From an uncultured Lysobacteraceae bacterium (GTDB taxonomy: Bacteria > Pseudomonadota > Gammaproteobacteria > Xanthomonadales > Xanthomonadaceae), in assembly GCA_902825775.1 (NCBI GenBank), contig CADECF010000003.1, forward strand, positions 235,800 to 299,799: 64,000 nucleotides of DNA, in the 5' to 3' direction. Both the position numbers and the translations under genes were made by a program. The notes under the pieces are model-generated. The model was given only the letters and a program-made list of their open reading frames with translations. It was not told where the DNA came from and made no database searches. Positions 44,096-54,933 of this stretch are shown here, one piece after another (position 1 is the stretch's first letter; each line of letters starts with the position of its first letter).

Positions 44096-45484
44096 ATGAA
44101 AGCGACCCTATCGACCGCGCTGGCCGCCGTTGCATTCGCTCTCTCGTCGTTGCCTGCGCATGCGGCATCGGACGAGTCGGTGACCGATGCCCAAGCTGCG
44201 GTGCTGGCGCAACGCGTCAAGGCCGAAACCAAGCACGCGTGGCAGGGTTACAAGCGTTATGCCTGGGGCCATGACGACCTGAAACCATTGAGCAAAGGTT
44301 CGCGCGACTGGTACGAACAATCCTTGCTGATGTCGCCTGTGGACGCCCTGGACACGCTGATCCTGATGGGCCTGGACGAAGAAGCCACGGAAGCGCGCGA
44401 ACTGATCGTGGCCAAGCTTTCTTTCGATCATGATCTGTACGTGCAGAATTTCGAGGTGACCATCCGTCTGCTCGGCGGTCTACTGTCCGCCTATCAGATG
44501 ACCGGCGACGAGCGCCTGCTCAAACTTGCCGAAGATCTGGGCAAACGCCTGCTGCCCGTGTTCGATTCCAAGACCGGTTTGCCGTACACGCACGTCAACC
44601 TGCGCACGGGCCAGATTCGGGGCAAGGTCAGCAATCCGGCCGAGACGGGCACGCTGCTGATCGAATTCGGCACTTTGAGCAAGCTGACCGGCAATCCGGT
44701 CTATTACGACAAGGCCAAACGCGCCTTGGTCGAAACCTATAAGCGACGTTCCAAGATCGGTTTGGTCGGTGCCGCCATCGACGTCGAAACCGGCGAATGG
44801 ACGCGCGCCGACAGCCATATCGGCGGCGGCATCGACTCCTATTACGAATATCTCTACAAATGCTGGCTGCTGTTCGGCGATGCCGAGTGCAAGAAGATGT
44901 GGGACGACAGCATCCCGGCCGTGAACCGTTACCTGGCCGATGAGGTGCGCGACGGCGAGCTCTGGTACGGCCGCGCCGACATGAACACCGGCAAGCGCAC
45001 CGCGACGCGCTATGGCGCGCTGGACGCCTTCATGCCCGCGTTGCTGGCACTGGGCGGCGATCTGCCGCGTGCGGGCCGTCTGCAGGAGTCGGGTTCGAAG
45101 ATGTGGCGGCTGCACGGCATCGAGCCCGAATCGCTCGACTACGCCACCATGAAAGTCACATCCGGCGCCTATCATCTGCGTCCGGAGATCGTCGAATCCG
45201 CCTATTACCTCTACCATTTCACCGGCGATGCCAAGTACCGCGCCATGGGCCGCGAGTTCTTCGAGGATTTCGTCCGCCATTGCCGCACCGAACACGGCTA
45301 TGCGGCCTTGAAGGACGTGCGGACGATGGAAAAAGACGACTCGATGGAGAGCTTCCTGTTCGCCGAGACGTTCAAGTACTACTACCTGCTGTTCGCGTCG
45401 CCGAAGGCCTTGGATTTCGACGGCATCGTCTTCAATACCGAGGCGCATCCTTTGCGCCGCGGCGAGGGCGCAGCCAAGAAATAG
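44096..45484 (+). CDS. GH47 family alpha-mannosidase (bacterial class I)
   Basis: GH47 enzymes are calcium-dependent inverting alpha-1,2-mannosidases, best known from ER/Golgi N-glycan trimming and rare in bacteria. The 462-residue protein has a signal peptide (cleavage near PAHAASDES), then WQGYKRYAWGHDDLKPLS, DALDTLILMGL, VTIRLLGGLLSAY, HIGGGIDSYYEYLYKCWLL, and YHLRPEIVESAYYLYHFTGD, all characteristic. A DSMESFLFAETFKYYYLLF segment with a catalytic acid is at the C-terminus. It ends the glycan operon before a terminator. Confidence 0.93.
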   Translation: MKATLSTALAAVAFALSSLPAHAASDESVTDAQAAVLAQRVKAETKHAWQGYKRYAWGHDDLKPLSKGSRDWYEQSLLMSPVDALDTLILMGLDEEATEARELIVAKLSFDHDLYVQNFEVTIRLLGGLLSAYQMTGDERLLKLAEDLGKRLLPVFDSKTGLPYTHVNLRTGQIRGKVSNPAETGTLLIEFGTLSKLTGNPVYYDKAKRALVETYKRRSKIGLVGAAIDVETGEWTRADSHIGGGIDSYYEYLYKCWLLFGDAECKKMWDDSIPAVNRYLADEVRDGELWYGRADMNTGKRTATRYGALDAFMPALLALGGDLPRAGRLQESGSKMWRLHGIEPESLDYATMKVTSGAYHLRPEIVESAYYLYHFTGDAKYRAMGREFFEDFVRHCRTEHGYAALKDVRTMEKDDSMESFLFAETFKYYYLLFASPKALDFDGIVFNTEAHPLRRGEGAAKK

Positions 45485-45505
45485 TTTCGCACGCGATCGA
45501 CGGAC

Positions 45506-45530
45506 AACGGACCGCCCAGGCGGTCCGTTT
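45506..45530. terminator. Bidirectional terminator between the GH47 gene and a convergent gene
   Basis: AACGGACCGCC and GGCGGTCCGTT form a strong hairpin followed by T-rich sequence on the plus strand. It lies between the GH47 stop and the stop of the convergent DUF4136 gene. Confidence 0.75.
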
Positions 45531-46210
45531 CATTTCGCGTCGCTCTCCGCGGCTTTGGGCAGTTGTGCGAGGGCCTGGTCGGCGACGGCATCCAGCCGCG
45601 CCTGGGTGCCGTCTTTCGCTCCGTGCACGGTACCGGTGTAAAGCGCGCGCCACAGCACACGGATCGCGCCGGGCTCGAGAACTTCGACCATCAGCCCGCC
45701 TTGCACGTAATCGGTCGTCTCCATTTTCATGCGCAGGCTGCCATCGCCGCCGCGCGCGACGATCTGAGAACAACCGCCGGCGCGGCACTCTATCGCCGCT
45801 TCGGGCGCGGAAGCCGGCGCGTTGTCGACCATTTTCGCATCCTGCATGTCGCGCACGCCGACCCGATAAGCCACGTTGAAGTCCGCTTGCGATTGCGTCT
45901 CCGCCAGGCGATAGCCTTTGGCCTGCAGTGCCTTATCGATCGCCGCCTTGATGCGCGCCCTCAGCTGGATATCCTGCACACGGATATCGGTCTCGGCCGC
46001 CAGCCGTTGCGGCATCGCGATCCACGCATAACGCGGGCCGGGCAGGGACGAGGCGGCTTTCGACACCGTGACCTGCGACGCCGGCGCCTGTGCGGCTGCG
46101 ACGACCGAACATGCCATCGCCGCCAAGGCGAGGCAGAAGGTCCATAGCTGGCGCCGGGCGCCGTCGAATGCATAGCGGCCCGCAGCCGTACCCGTTGCCA
46201 TCGGAGCCAT
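45530..46210 (-). CDS. DUF4136-like exported protein
   Basis: The 226-residue protein has a basic N-terminus, a hydrophobic segment (LWTFCLALAAMACSVVAAAQ, about 22-41) that acts as signal or anchor, and a DUF4136-like domain: YAWIAMPQRLAAETDIRVQD, AIDKALQAKGYRLAETQSQA, DFNVAYRVGV. The MACSV cysteine may be a lipid site (AMAC). Family members are envelope lipoproteins of unknown role. Start choices include 46210 and 46201; an upstream ATG at 46300 would run through the shared promoter region. Confidence 0.75.
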   Translation of the reverse strand: MAPMATGTAAGRYAFDGARRQLWTFCLALAAMACSVVAAAQAPASQVTVSKAASSLPGPRYAWIAMPQRLAAETDIRVQDIQLRARIKAAIDKALQAKGYRLAETQSQADFNVAYRVGVRDMQDAKMVDNAPASAPEAAIECRAGGCSQIVARGGDGSLRMKMETTDYVQGGLMVEVLEPGAIRVLWRALYTGTVHGAKDGTQARLDAVADQALAQLPKAAESDAK

Positions 46211-46320
46211 CGTTCTTACCTCGCCTGTCGACCATCCGCGCATTCGATCGATGCCGGGTCCGTATCGGCCCGGCATCGCTTCGCTTCGGACTATGGACAA
46301 GCGGGCGCGCAGCGAACAGC

Positions 46321-46353
46321 GTAGTTTTACGTCGCCGGCCTACGTAGAACTAC
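46321..46353. promoter_or_regulatory. Inverted repeat in a divergent promoter region
   Basis: GTAGTTTTACGT at 46321-46332 and ACGTAGAACTAC at 46342-46353 pair with one mismatch around a 9-base GC-rich centre. It lies in the 245-base gap between the divergent DUF4136 and GNAT-like genes, which otherwise holds no gene. It could be a regulator-binding site or a hairpin. Confidence 0.4.
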
Positions 46354-46455
46354 CCATCGCCACGGTAGGCGAAACCCGGCGGCGCCACTGCAACCCGTGA
46401 CGGCCATCCGGTAGACAATAGCCGGACGTCGAAAATGCGCACCCGAGGAGGAACG

Positions 46456-46959
46456 ATGGATTACCGCCTTCTGATCAAGAAACTCGATATGCCCGCCGAC
46501 TTTTCCCCGCCGGTGCGCTTGGTTCACGATGGCATCGTCGCCACCGCGATCGCACGGGCCGATCTCGAGGACGATGTGCGCGGCATCAATCAAAGCCTCG
46601 ATTTGATCCGCCGAACCCGAGGCGGCGGCTGGCCCACCGATCCCGTCGCCGAAGAATTCAATTTCGTCGATCTGGTCTGGCACGAGCTCGAGTTCCGCGA
46701 GCGGGATTCCTTCACTTATGTCCTGAGGGATAGCGAGGGCGGCTATCTCGGCTGCTGCTACCTGTACCCGATGGGGCGGCGCACGCCGCTCACCGACAGC
46801 TTGCTGCGCTACGACGTCGATGTCAGCTGGTGGGTCACTCCGGCCGCTTACGAAGCGGGGTATTACGAAAATACGTACCGCGCGCTTCGTCACTGGCTCG
46901 CGACGGAATACCCGTTCTGGAACGGATACTTCTCGAATCGCGAGATCCCAACGGAATAG
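46456..46959 (+). CDS. GNAT-fold N-acetyltransferase-like protein
   Basis: The 167-residue protein resembles small GNAT family proteins: DSFTYVLRDSEGGYLGCCYL covers the beta4-beta5 region and DVSWWVTPAAYEAGYYENTY follows, where GNATs bind acetyl-CoA. The classic Q/RxxGxG/A loop is not clear, so catalysis is uncertain. A strong GAGGAGG ribosome site precedes the ATG at 46456. Substrate is unknown. Confidence 0.65.
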   Translation: MDYRLLIKKLDMPADFSPPVRLVHDGIVATAIARADLEDDVRGINQSLDLIRRTRGGGWPTDPVAEEFNFVDLVWHELEFRERDSFTYVLRDSEGGYLGCCYLYPMGRRTPLTDSLLRYDVDVSWWVTPAAYEAGYYENTYRALRHWLATEYPFWNGYFSNREIPTE

Positions 46960-47007
46960 CGATAGTCGCCGGCCGTCCTGCAGTCGCGAAACAAGCGAGG
47001 ACTCGGC

Positions 47008-49422
<2,415 letters not shown>

Positions 49423-49479
49423 CGTGTCTCCATCGGTGAGGCGAGGCCGCTTTCGCGGCCCCGCCAGTTTCGAGCGCTG

Positions 49480-49707
49480 TTATTTCGCCTCGATGACTCT
49501 TCGCCCGCCGCGCCACTTGGCGACATACGGCAGAGCGAACAAGTACAGGCCGGTCGCCAGGAGCAATGCGAGCGGGAACAGCGGCACATAGGACACCCAT
49601 ACGATGGGATTCTCCTGCGCCAAAGCGATGAAAGTGACGATGACGGTCAACGTAAACGCTATGGCCACCCAGCGGTGGAACTGCCGAATCCACTTGTTCC
49701 AGTTCAT
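49480..49707 (-). CDS. Small two-helix inner-membrane protein
   Basis: The 75-residue protein starts MNWNKWIRQFHRWVAIAFTL and has two hydrophobic helices (about 13-31 and 38-60), followed by a basic tail KWRGGRRVIEAK. The N-terminal WNKWIRQFHRW resembles the start of PepSY-like membrane proteins but the rest is absent. Function is unknown. It lies 58 bases upstream of the UvrA-like gene and may be co-transcribed with it. Confidence 0.7.
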   Translation of the reverse strand: MNWNKWIRQFHRWVAIAFTLTVIVTFIALAQENPIVWVSYVPLFPLALLLATGLYLFALPYVAKWRGGRRVIEAK

Positions 49708-49806
49708 GCAGCGCTCCTTTGGCGATAGATAACCTCGGTTCCCGGCGATCCGCCGGTGGGCACATTACAGCGGTTGCGGACATGCGTTGCGGCGATTGCG
49801 GACGGC

Positions 49807-50217
49807 TCAGCTCGCTTGATTGATGCGGATATGGTTGCCGGCAGGATCGCGGAAAGCGCAGTCGCGGATCCCGTACGGCTGATCGGTAGGCTCCTGGATC
49901 ACTTCGGCGCCGGTGGCCTGCAGCTTGTCGAACACGCTTTCGAGATCGGCGGTCTCCAGGATGATCATGCCGTAGGTGCCCTTGGCCATCATCTCGAAGA
50001 TCATGCGGCGCTCGTCGTCGGTGATGCCCGGGCTCGCGCCAGGCGGATGCAGGACGATGGACGTGCTGGGCTGGCCGACGGGGCCGACCGTGATCCAGCG
50101 CATGTTGTTGTAGGCGACGTCCTTGCGGACTTCGAAGCCGAGCGTGTCGCGATAGAAGGCCAGCGTCGCGTCGGCGTCGGTATGCGGCAGGAAGCTGGAG
50201 TGAATGGAGAGGTTCAT
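49807..50217 (-). CDS. VOC (glyoxalase-fold) family protein
   Basis: The 136-residue protein has the vicinal-oxygen-chelate fold: HSSFLPHTDADATLAFYRDTL at the N-terminus, MRWITVGPVGQPSTSIVLHP, and YGIRDCAFRDPAGNHIRINQ with a C-terminal metal-type glutamate region. The substrate is unknown. A start at 50226 (MIAMNLS) is also possible. It follows the AraC-type regulator by 28 bases in the same orientation, so the pair is probably one unit. Confidence 0.85.
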   Translation of the reverse strand: MNLSIHSSFLPHTDADATLAFYRDTLGFEVRKDVAYNNMRWITVGPVGQPSTSIVLHPPGASPGITDDERRMIFEMMAKGTYGMIILETADLESVFDKLQATGAEVIQEPTDQPYGIRDCAFRDPAGNHIRINQAS

Positions 50218-50245
50218 GGCAATCATCCGTGTGGTGGGTGAGTGG

Positions 50246-50701
50246 TCATGCTAGATCGGGCTTGGTGGCCGGCGCTTCTCGATTCCTGATCGGACGTGTG
50301 ATTTGTTTGGCGACGCACGGCGGGATCCCCGCCGCCGCGTCGGCTTGCTGGCCCTGATAAGTGCTGGGCGGCATGCCGACCAATTCGGCGAAACGGGTGC
50401 TGAAAGTGCCCAGCGACGAGCAGCCGACTTCGAAGCAGACCGCGGTGACGCTGAGGTCGCCGCGCCGCAACAGCGCCATTGCGCGCTCGATGCGCCGCGT
50501 CATCAAATAGCTGTACGGCGATTCGCCGTAAGCGAGCTTGAACTGACGGCTCAGATGCCCGGCCGACAGGTTCACACCGCGCGCGAGCGCCTCGACATCC
50601 AGCGGCTGCGCGTATTCGCGGTCCATCCGGTCGCGGACGCGGCGCAGCAGCGCGAGTTCGCGAAGATGAGGCGTGTCGGCAGGTCCGCTGGTCATCTGCA
50701 T
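50246..50701 (-). CDS. AraC-family regulator, DNA-binding domain only
   Basis: The 151-residue protein consists mainly of the AraC double-HTH domain (RVRDRMDREYAQPLDVEALA, NLSAGHLSRQFKLAYGESPY, VCFEVGCSSLGTFSTRFAEL). There is no separate effector domain; the C-terminus is a short tail. Such short AraC proteins often control an adjacent VOC-family gene, as here. It is therefore the likely regulator of the gene that follows. Confidence 0.9.
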   Translation of the reverse strand: MQMTSGPADTPHLRELALLRRVRDRMDREYAQPLDVEALARGVNLSAGHLSRQFKLAYGESPYSYLMTRRIERAMALLRRGDLSVTAVCFEVGCSSLGTFSTRFAELVGMPPSTYQGQQADAAAGIPPCVAKQITRPIRNREAPATKPDLA

Positions 50702-50756
50702 GATCGTGTCACGTCATACCGGAGCGCTCAAGAGACGCCGTGGCAACGTCACCTAT

Positions 50757-50803
50757 AGAAAAAGGGCCGAAAACGCTAGCGATCGCTAGATTTCTCGGCC
50801 CCT
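50757..50803 (-). terminator. ssrA terminator with a GCGATCGC-centred palindrome
   Basis: On the minus strand GGGCCGA-type arms (50764-50770 with 50795-50801) enclose CTAGCGATCGCTAG, a perfect 14-base palindrome, and are followed by a T-rich tract on the minus strand (CCCTTTTTCT). It lies about 30 bases after the tmRNA 3' end. Confidence 0.75.
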
Positions 50804-50831
50804 TCTGCCCGCAAAAAACGGACGTCTCTAT

Positions 50832-51185
50832 TGGTGGAGGTGGGGGGAATCGAACCCCCGTCCGAAGGCACTCCATCCCCGGCACTACATGCTTAGCTCG
50901 CCGTTAGTTCTCGGATCTGGGCAACACAGCGCGCAAAGCACACCCAGACACACACCCGCTAAGGTTGAACCGCGGTTGGCGGGTCGCCGCCGCGATCGAT
51001 TCCGTGATAATGACCCTACATCCACGAGCACGGACACAAGTGGGTTCGGGGCTTACGCCTTAAGCGGCGAGAGCGTAGTTGTCGTCGTTGGCAACTAGAG
51101 TTTTGCAGCTGGATTAACGAGGAAAGCTACCCCCTCGGCATGCGCCAAGCGATTTTGCGACCCCCGTCGAAGCCAGTGCACCCCC
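50832..51185 (-). ncRNA. ssrA: tmRNA (transfer-messenger RNA)
   Basis: tmRNA rescues stalled ribosomes with SmpB and tags the unfinished protein for proteolysis. On the minus strand the 3' end reads GGTTCGATTCCCCCCACCTC followed by CACCA (T-arm and acceptor with encoded CCA), and the 5' end GGGGGTGCACTGGCTTCGAC matches the start of one-piece tmRNAs. The tag frame at 51092-51060 encodes (A)NDDNYALAA then TAA, the classical proteobacterial tag. The length is about 354 nt. The 5' end is placed by pairing of the acceptor stem and could shift by a base or two. Confidence 0.95.
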
Positions 51186-51211
51186 GGGTTGTCGATGTCG
51201 CCGACAGGACC

Positions 51212-51239
51212 AGTATAGGGCGTGCCGGCCCCGTCTCAA
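51212..51239 (-). promoter_or_regulatory. ssrA promoter (sigma-70)
   Basis: On the minus strand TTGAGA (51239-51234) and TATACT (51217-51212) are 16 bases apart and lie 27 bases upstream of the mature tmRNA 5' end, consistent with a short processed leader. Confidence 0.75.
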
Positions 51240-51299
51240 GGGTTGCCGTGCCGATCCACAGGGCGCGTTCACGGGCGCCGGGGCGGCTATGCTGGCGCA

Positions 51300-53519
51300 A
51301 TGAGCCCCCAAGCCCGCCCGCCCGCGTCGATGCCGCCGCCCGCCGAGTACGGCAAACACCTGCCGGTCACGCCGTTTCGCGGTTATCTGCTGGCGTTGGC
51401 GGTGCTGATCGGGTCGGTGGTGTCGGTGATCCTGTTCTGGCGCAATGCTTACGAACGCGAGATGCGGGCCGCCGAGGCGGATTTCGTCGCCGGCACGCAG
51501 CAGATCGCGGCGCTCATCCAGCAGCGGATGATCAATTACGAACTGGCGCTGGGCGGCGGCGCCGCGCTGTTCGGCAGCGTGCGGCCGACCCCTCAGCAAT
51601 GGCAGTCCTTCGTCGAGGGGCTGGACACCCGCGAGCGGTTTCCCGGCCTGCTGGGCATGGGTTTCGCGCCTTATGTAACGCCGGCCGGGCTGCGCCAACT
51701 TCAGATCGAGAACTACGATGCCGGTTACGGCCTGTTCCGCGTTCGGCCGCCCGGCGTTCGCCCCTATTACGGACCGATCCTGTACCTGGCGCCGATGACG
51801 CTGGAAAACAGCAGCGTCGTCGGCTACGACATGTTCTCCCATCCCGTGCGGCAGGCGGCGATGATCGCCGCACGCGACAGCGGCAAGCCGCGCCTGTCCG
51901 GACCGGTCGACCTGCTGCAGGACAGAGTCGCCGGCGTGCGGCAAAGGGGGCTGCTGCTGTACGCGCCCATCTATCGCCTCGGCGACGTGCCCAACAACCT
52001 GCAGGCGCGGCGCCAATCGCTGCAAGGTTGGGTGTACATCCCGTTCCACATACCTTCGTTCGTGCAGACGGCGCTACCGTTCCGCGATCGCTACGACGGC
52101 ATCGAGCTGCAGATCTACGACGATACCGGTCCGCAAGCGGAATTATTGTATTCCGACGTGGCGTTCGGAAAATCGGAAGACGCCGCCTTCGCGCGCAGCG
52201 TGAAATCGCAGGCGTATGGACGGGATTGGCGCCTGGACTTCCGCTCCGGCCCTGCCGAAGCGATCAGTCCCGGCCTGGCCGGGTTGCGCACGATCCTGCT
52301 GATCGGTTTGCTGTCGTCATTGCTGCTGTTCTGGCTGGCCATGCTGCTGGCGCGGACCGAAAACCGCGCGCGGCAGATCGCCACGCAGCTGACCGAAGAT
52401 TACCGGCGCAGCGAGCAACGGTTCCGGATGGCGATGGTGTATTCGGCGATCGGCAAGGCGCTGCTGGATCGCGAAGGCCGCGTGGTCGAGGCCAATCCTG
52501 CGCTGGGCGACATCGTCGGACGCGAGCCCGAACGGCTGACCGGTGCGGCATTCTCTTCCCTGTTCGACGACGCCACCGATCCGATCCGCACGACCGAGAT
52601 GGAAACGGTCGCCGAGGGCGTGTACCGGACCACGCGCCATTTGCACCGCGACGGCGAGCTCCGCTATGTGCAGCTCACTTACGCGCCTATTCCAGGCAAT
52701 GTGGGGCAAGACATCGCCCGCCTGGTGCAGGTCGAAGACGTCAGCGAACGGCTGCAAGCCGAGGCGCAGGTGCGTGCCCTGAACCGCACGCTGGAAAGCC
52801 GCGTCGCGCAACGCACGCGAGAGCTGACCGCCATCAACAACGAGCTGGAATCTTTCGCGTACAGCATCTCGCACGATCTGCGTACGCCGTTGCGCTCGAT
52901 CGAAGGCTTCAGTCGATTGCTTTCCGAGCGCTACCAGCAGCAGCTCGACGAAGCCGGCCGCGACTATCTGACGCGCATCCGCAATGCCACCTCGCGGATG
53001 AGCGAGTTGATCGAGGCGTTGCTGAAGATGTCCCGCCTCAGCCGCGGCCAGCTCAACCCCTTGCCGCTGGACCTGAGCCAGCTAGCCGCCGAAGTCGTCG
53101 CCGAACTGCGCAGCGCCGAACCGGCGCGCGAAGTCGAAATAACCATCGCGCCGGACATGAAGGCCGTCGGCGATCCGCCGCTGGTGCGCAATTTGCTGAC
53201 GAACCTGTTGGGCAATGCCTGGAAATTCACCCGTGGTTGCGCGCGGCCGCGGATCGAATTCTTCCAGCAGACGCAGGGCGTTGCGGACGAACCGGTTTTC
53301 GTGGTGCGCGACAATGGCGCCGGTTTCGAAGCCGATTACGTCGGGAAATTGTTCCGCCCGTTCCAGCGGCTGCACAGCCAGGAGCAATTCAGCGGCCATG
53401 GCATCGGCTTGGCCTCGGTCAGGCGGATCGTCGAACGCCACGGCGGTACCATTCAAGCCGACGGCAAGCCGGACGAGGGCGCGACGTTCAAATTCACGCT
53501 GCCTGGCGAAAACGCCTAA
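51300..53519 (+). CDS. CHASE-PAS sensor histidine kinase
   Basis: The 739-residue membrane kinase has an N-terminal membrane segment (about 28-48), a periplasmic CHASE domain (IAALIQQRMINYELALGGGA, then FPGLLGMGFAPYVTPAG), a second membrane segment (about 325-347), a PAS domain, a coiled region and the kinase core. H-box FAYSISHDLRTPLRSIEGFS, N-box NLLTNLLGNAWKF, G-boxes DNGAGFE and GHGIGLASVRRI are present. No response regulator gene adjoins it, so it is an orphan. It diverges from ssrA; TATGCT lies six bases before the ATG. The ligand is unknown. Confidence 0.93.
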   Translation: MSPQARPPASMPPPAEYGKHLPVTPFRGYLLALAVLIGSVVSVILFWRNAYEREMRAAEADFVAGTQQIAALIQQRMINYELALGGGAALFGSVRPTPQQWQSFVEGLDTRERFPGLLGMGFAPYVTPAGLRQLQIENYDAGYGLFRVRPPGVRPYYGPILYLAPMTLENSSVVGYDMFSHPVRQAAMIAARDSGKPRLSGPVDLLQDRVAGVRQRGLLLYAPIYRLGDVPNNLQARRQSLQGWVYIPFHIPSFVQTALPFRDRYDGIELQIYDDTGPQAELLYSDVAFGKSEDAAFARSVKSQAYGRDWRLDFRSGPAEAISPGLAGLRTILLIGLLSSLLLFWLAMLLARTENRARQIATQLTEDYRRSEQRFRMAMVYSAIGKALLDREGRVVEANPALGDIVGREPERLTGAAFSSLFDDATDPIRTTEMETVAEGVYRTTRHLHRDGELRYVQLTYAPIPGNVGQDIARLVQVEDVSERLQAEAQVRALNRTLESRVAQRTRELTAINNELESFAYSISHDLRTPLRSIEGFSRLLSERYQQQLDEAGRDYLTRIRNATSRMSELIEALLKMSRLSRGQLNPLPLDLSQLAAEVVAELRSAEPAREVEITIAPDMKAVGDPPLVRNLLTNLLGNAWKFTRGCARPRIEFFQQTQGVADEPVFVVRDNGAGFEADYVGKLFRPFQRLHSQEQFSGHGIGLASVRRIVERHGGTIQADGKPDEGATFKFTLPGENA

Positions 53520-53554
53520 ATTTTGAAGCCTGCTTATTTTGCGGGAGCGGCTTT

Positions 53555-53636
53555 TCGTGGGAGCGGCTTCAGCCGCGAGCTCTTTCTCCAAGATCAGCGC
53601 TGGCCGAAGAGCTCGCGGCTGAAGCCGCTCCCACGA
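53555..53636. repeat. Family C hairpin repeat (30-bp perfect arms)
   Basis: Arms at 53555-53584 and 53607-53636 are perfect reverse complements of the GGAGCGGCTTCAGCCGCGAG family. It lies between the convergent kinase and smpB genes. Confidence 0.9.
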
Positions 53637-53676
53637 AAGTCACAAAAAGCCGTTCACGCAAAGGGAGAAGGGTGGC

Positions 53677-54183
53677 TCAGGCGTCTTTGTTGTGCCGGCG
53701 CATCAGGCGCTGCTTATCGCGGGCCCAGTCGCGTTCCTTGGCCGCTTCGCGCTTGTCGTGCGACTGCTTGCCCTTGGCCAGCGCCAACTCGGCTTTCACT
53801 TTGTTGCCTTTCCAGTACAGCGCGGTGGGCACCAGGGTGTAGCCGTCGCGTTGCACGCGGCCGATCAGTTCGTCGATCTCGCGCTTGTGCAGCAGCAGCT
53901 TGCGGGTGCGGTGGGCATCGGCCACGACATGGGTCGACGCCGAGATCAGCGGCGTCATCTGTGCGCCGATCAGGAACAGCTCGCCCTTGAGCACCATCGC
54001 GTAGGCCTCGACGATGTTCGCCCGGCCGGCGCGGATCGCCTTCAATTCCCAGCCCTGCAGGGCCAGGCCGGCTTCGAACCGCTGCTCCAGGTGGTAGTCG
54101 TGGCGCGCGCGCTTGTTGAGCGCGATCGTCCCGCCGCCGTTTGCCTTATCCTTGCCGGCCTTCTTGTTGGAAGTCTTGCTCAT
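53677..54183 (-). CDS. smpB: SsrA-binding protein
   Basis: SmpB binds tmRNA and is essential for trans-translation. The 168-residue protein has a basic start ([20 protein letters not shown]), the OB-barrel with [35 protein letters not shown]-like [35 protein letters not shown], and the C-terminal tail [20 protein letters not shown] that sits in the ribosome A site. The gene encoding its RNA partner, ssrA, is 2.5 kb away. A further ATG at 54192 is possible. Confidence 0.96.
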   Translation of the reverse strand: MSKTSNKKAGKDKANGGGTIALNKRARHDYHLEQRFEAGLALQGWELKAIRAGRANIVEAYAMVLKGELFLIGAQMTPLISASTHVVADAHRTRKLLLHKREIDELIGRVQRDGYTLVPTALYWKGNKVKAELALAKGKQSHDKREAAKERDWARDKQRLMRRHNKDA

Positions 54184-54229
54184 CGTGTCCATTGTCCCCG
54201 ATGGGGGCCTGGCGCGCTAATTTCCCGCC

Positions 54230-54655
54230 ATGCCCACCATCCGCCGCACCGCCCTGGTCGAACATTCCGCCGCCCGCATGTTCGCGCTAGTCAACGATAT
54301 CGACGCCTATCCGCGCCGTTTCGACTGGTGCGAATCGGCGCAGGTGCAGGAGTCCGGCGAAGGCCGCGTCGTGGCTCGGCTGGATCTGAAGCTGGGCAGC
54401 TTCCGCACCTGGTTCGTCACCGAGAACACGCTGGCGCCACCGCACCATATCGACATGAAGCTGCGCGATGGGCCGTTCAAGCAGCTCGGCGGGCGCTGGG
54501 AATTCCATGCGCTGGACGAATCGGCCTGTAAGGTGACGTTGACGCTGACTTTCGAGGCCGCTTCCAAGCTGTTGGCGCCCGCGGTGGCGCTGGGACTTCA
54601 GGGCTTGGCCGACCGTATGGTCGACGATTTCGTTCGCACCGCGGACCGCGCTTGA
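54230..54655 (+). CDS. ratA: RatA/COQ10-like START-domain protein
   Basis: The 141-residue protein is a SRPBCC/START-fold protein of the RatA/Coq10 family, which binds ubiquinone or other lipids; a toxin role reported in E. coli is disputed. Typical segments are TALVEHSAARMFALVNDIDA and RRFDWCESAQV, FRTWFVTENTL, DGPFKQLGGRWEFHAL. It is divergent from smpB, as in most gammaproteobacteria. A TAATTT box lies six bases before the ATG. Confidence 0.93.
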   Translation: MPTIRRTALVEHSAARMFALVNDIDAYPRRFDWCESAQVQESGEGRVVARLDLKLGSFRTWFVTENTLAPPHHIDMKLRDGPFKQLGGRWEFHALDESACKVTLTLTFEAASKLLAPAVALGLQGLADRMVDDFVRTADRA

Positions 54656-54665
54656 GGCCGCAGGC

Positions 54666-54920
54666 ATGAAAATCGAAGTGGTGCTGGCTTGGCCGCGACA
54701 CGCCGAATCGGCGACGCTGCAACTGCCCGCCGGCGCGCGCGTGGCCGATGCGGTCGCGGCTGCCGGTTGGAGCGACCTGCCGGGAATCGATGGCTATGCG
54801 ATCTTCGGCCAGCGCGCCCAGGCCGATACGGTGCTGAGCGAAGGAGATAGGGTCGAGTTGCTGCGGCCTCTGCAGGCCGATCCCAAAGATGCGCGGCGAC
54901 GCCGCGCGCGCAAGGCTTGA
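54666..54920 (+). CDS. rnfH: RnfH-family ubiquitin-like protein
   Basis: The 84-residue beta-grasp protein belongs to the RnfH family, formerly annotated as RatB antitoxin. The sequence starts MKIEVVLAWPRHAESATLQL and contains VADAVAAAGWSDLPGIDGYA and DRVELLRPLQADPKDARRRR, the typical C-terminus. It follows ratA by 10 bases. Its biochemical role is not established. Confidence 0.9.
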   Translation: MKIEVVLAWPRHAESATLQLPAGARVADAVAAAGWSDLPGIDGYAIFGQRAQADTVLSEGDRVELLRPLQADPKDARRRRARKA

Positions 54921-54933
54921 GCGAGTGCCGCGA

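Noticed and set aside
54230-54920. ratA-rnfH as a toxin-antitoxin pair
   Set aside because: The families are a START-fold Coq10-like protein and a ubiquitin-like protein conserved beside smpB; toxin-antitoxin function is disputed and nothing here supports it.
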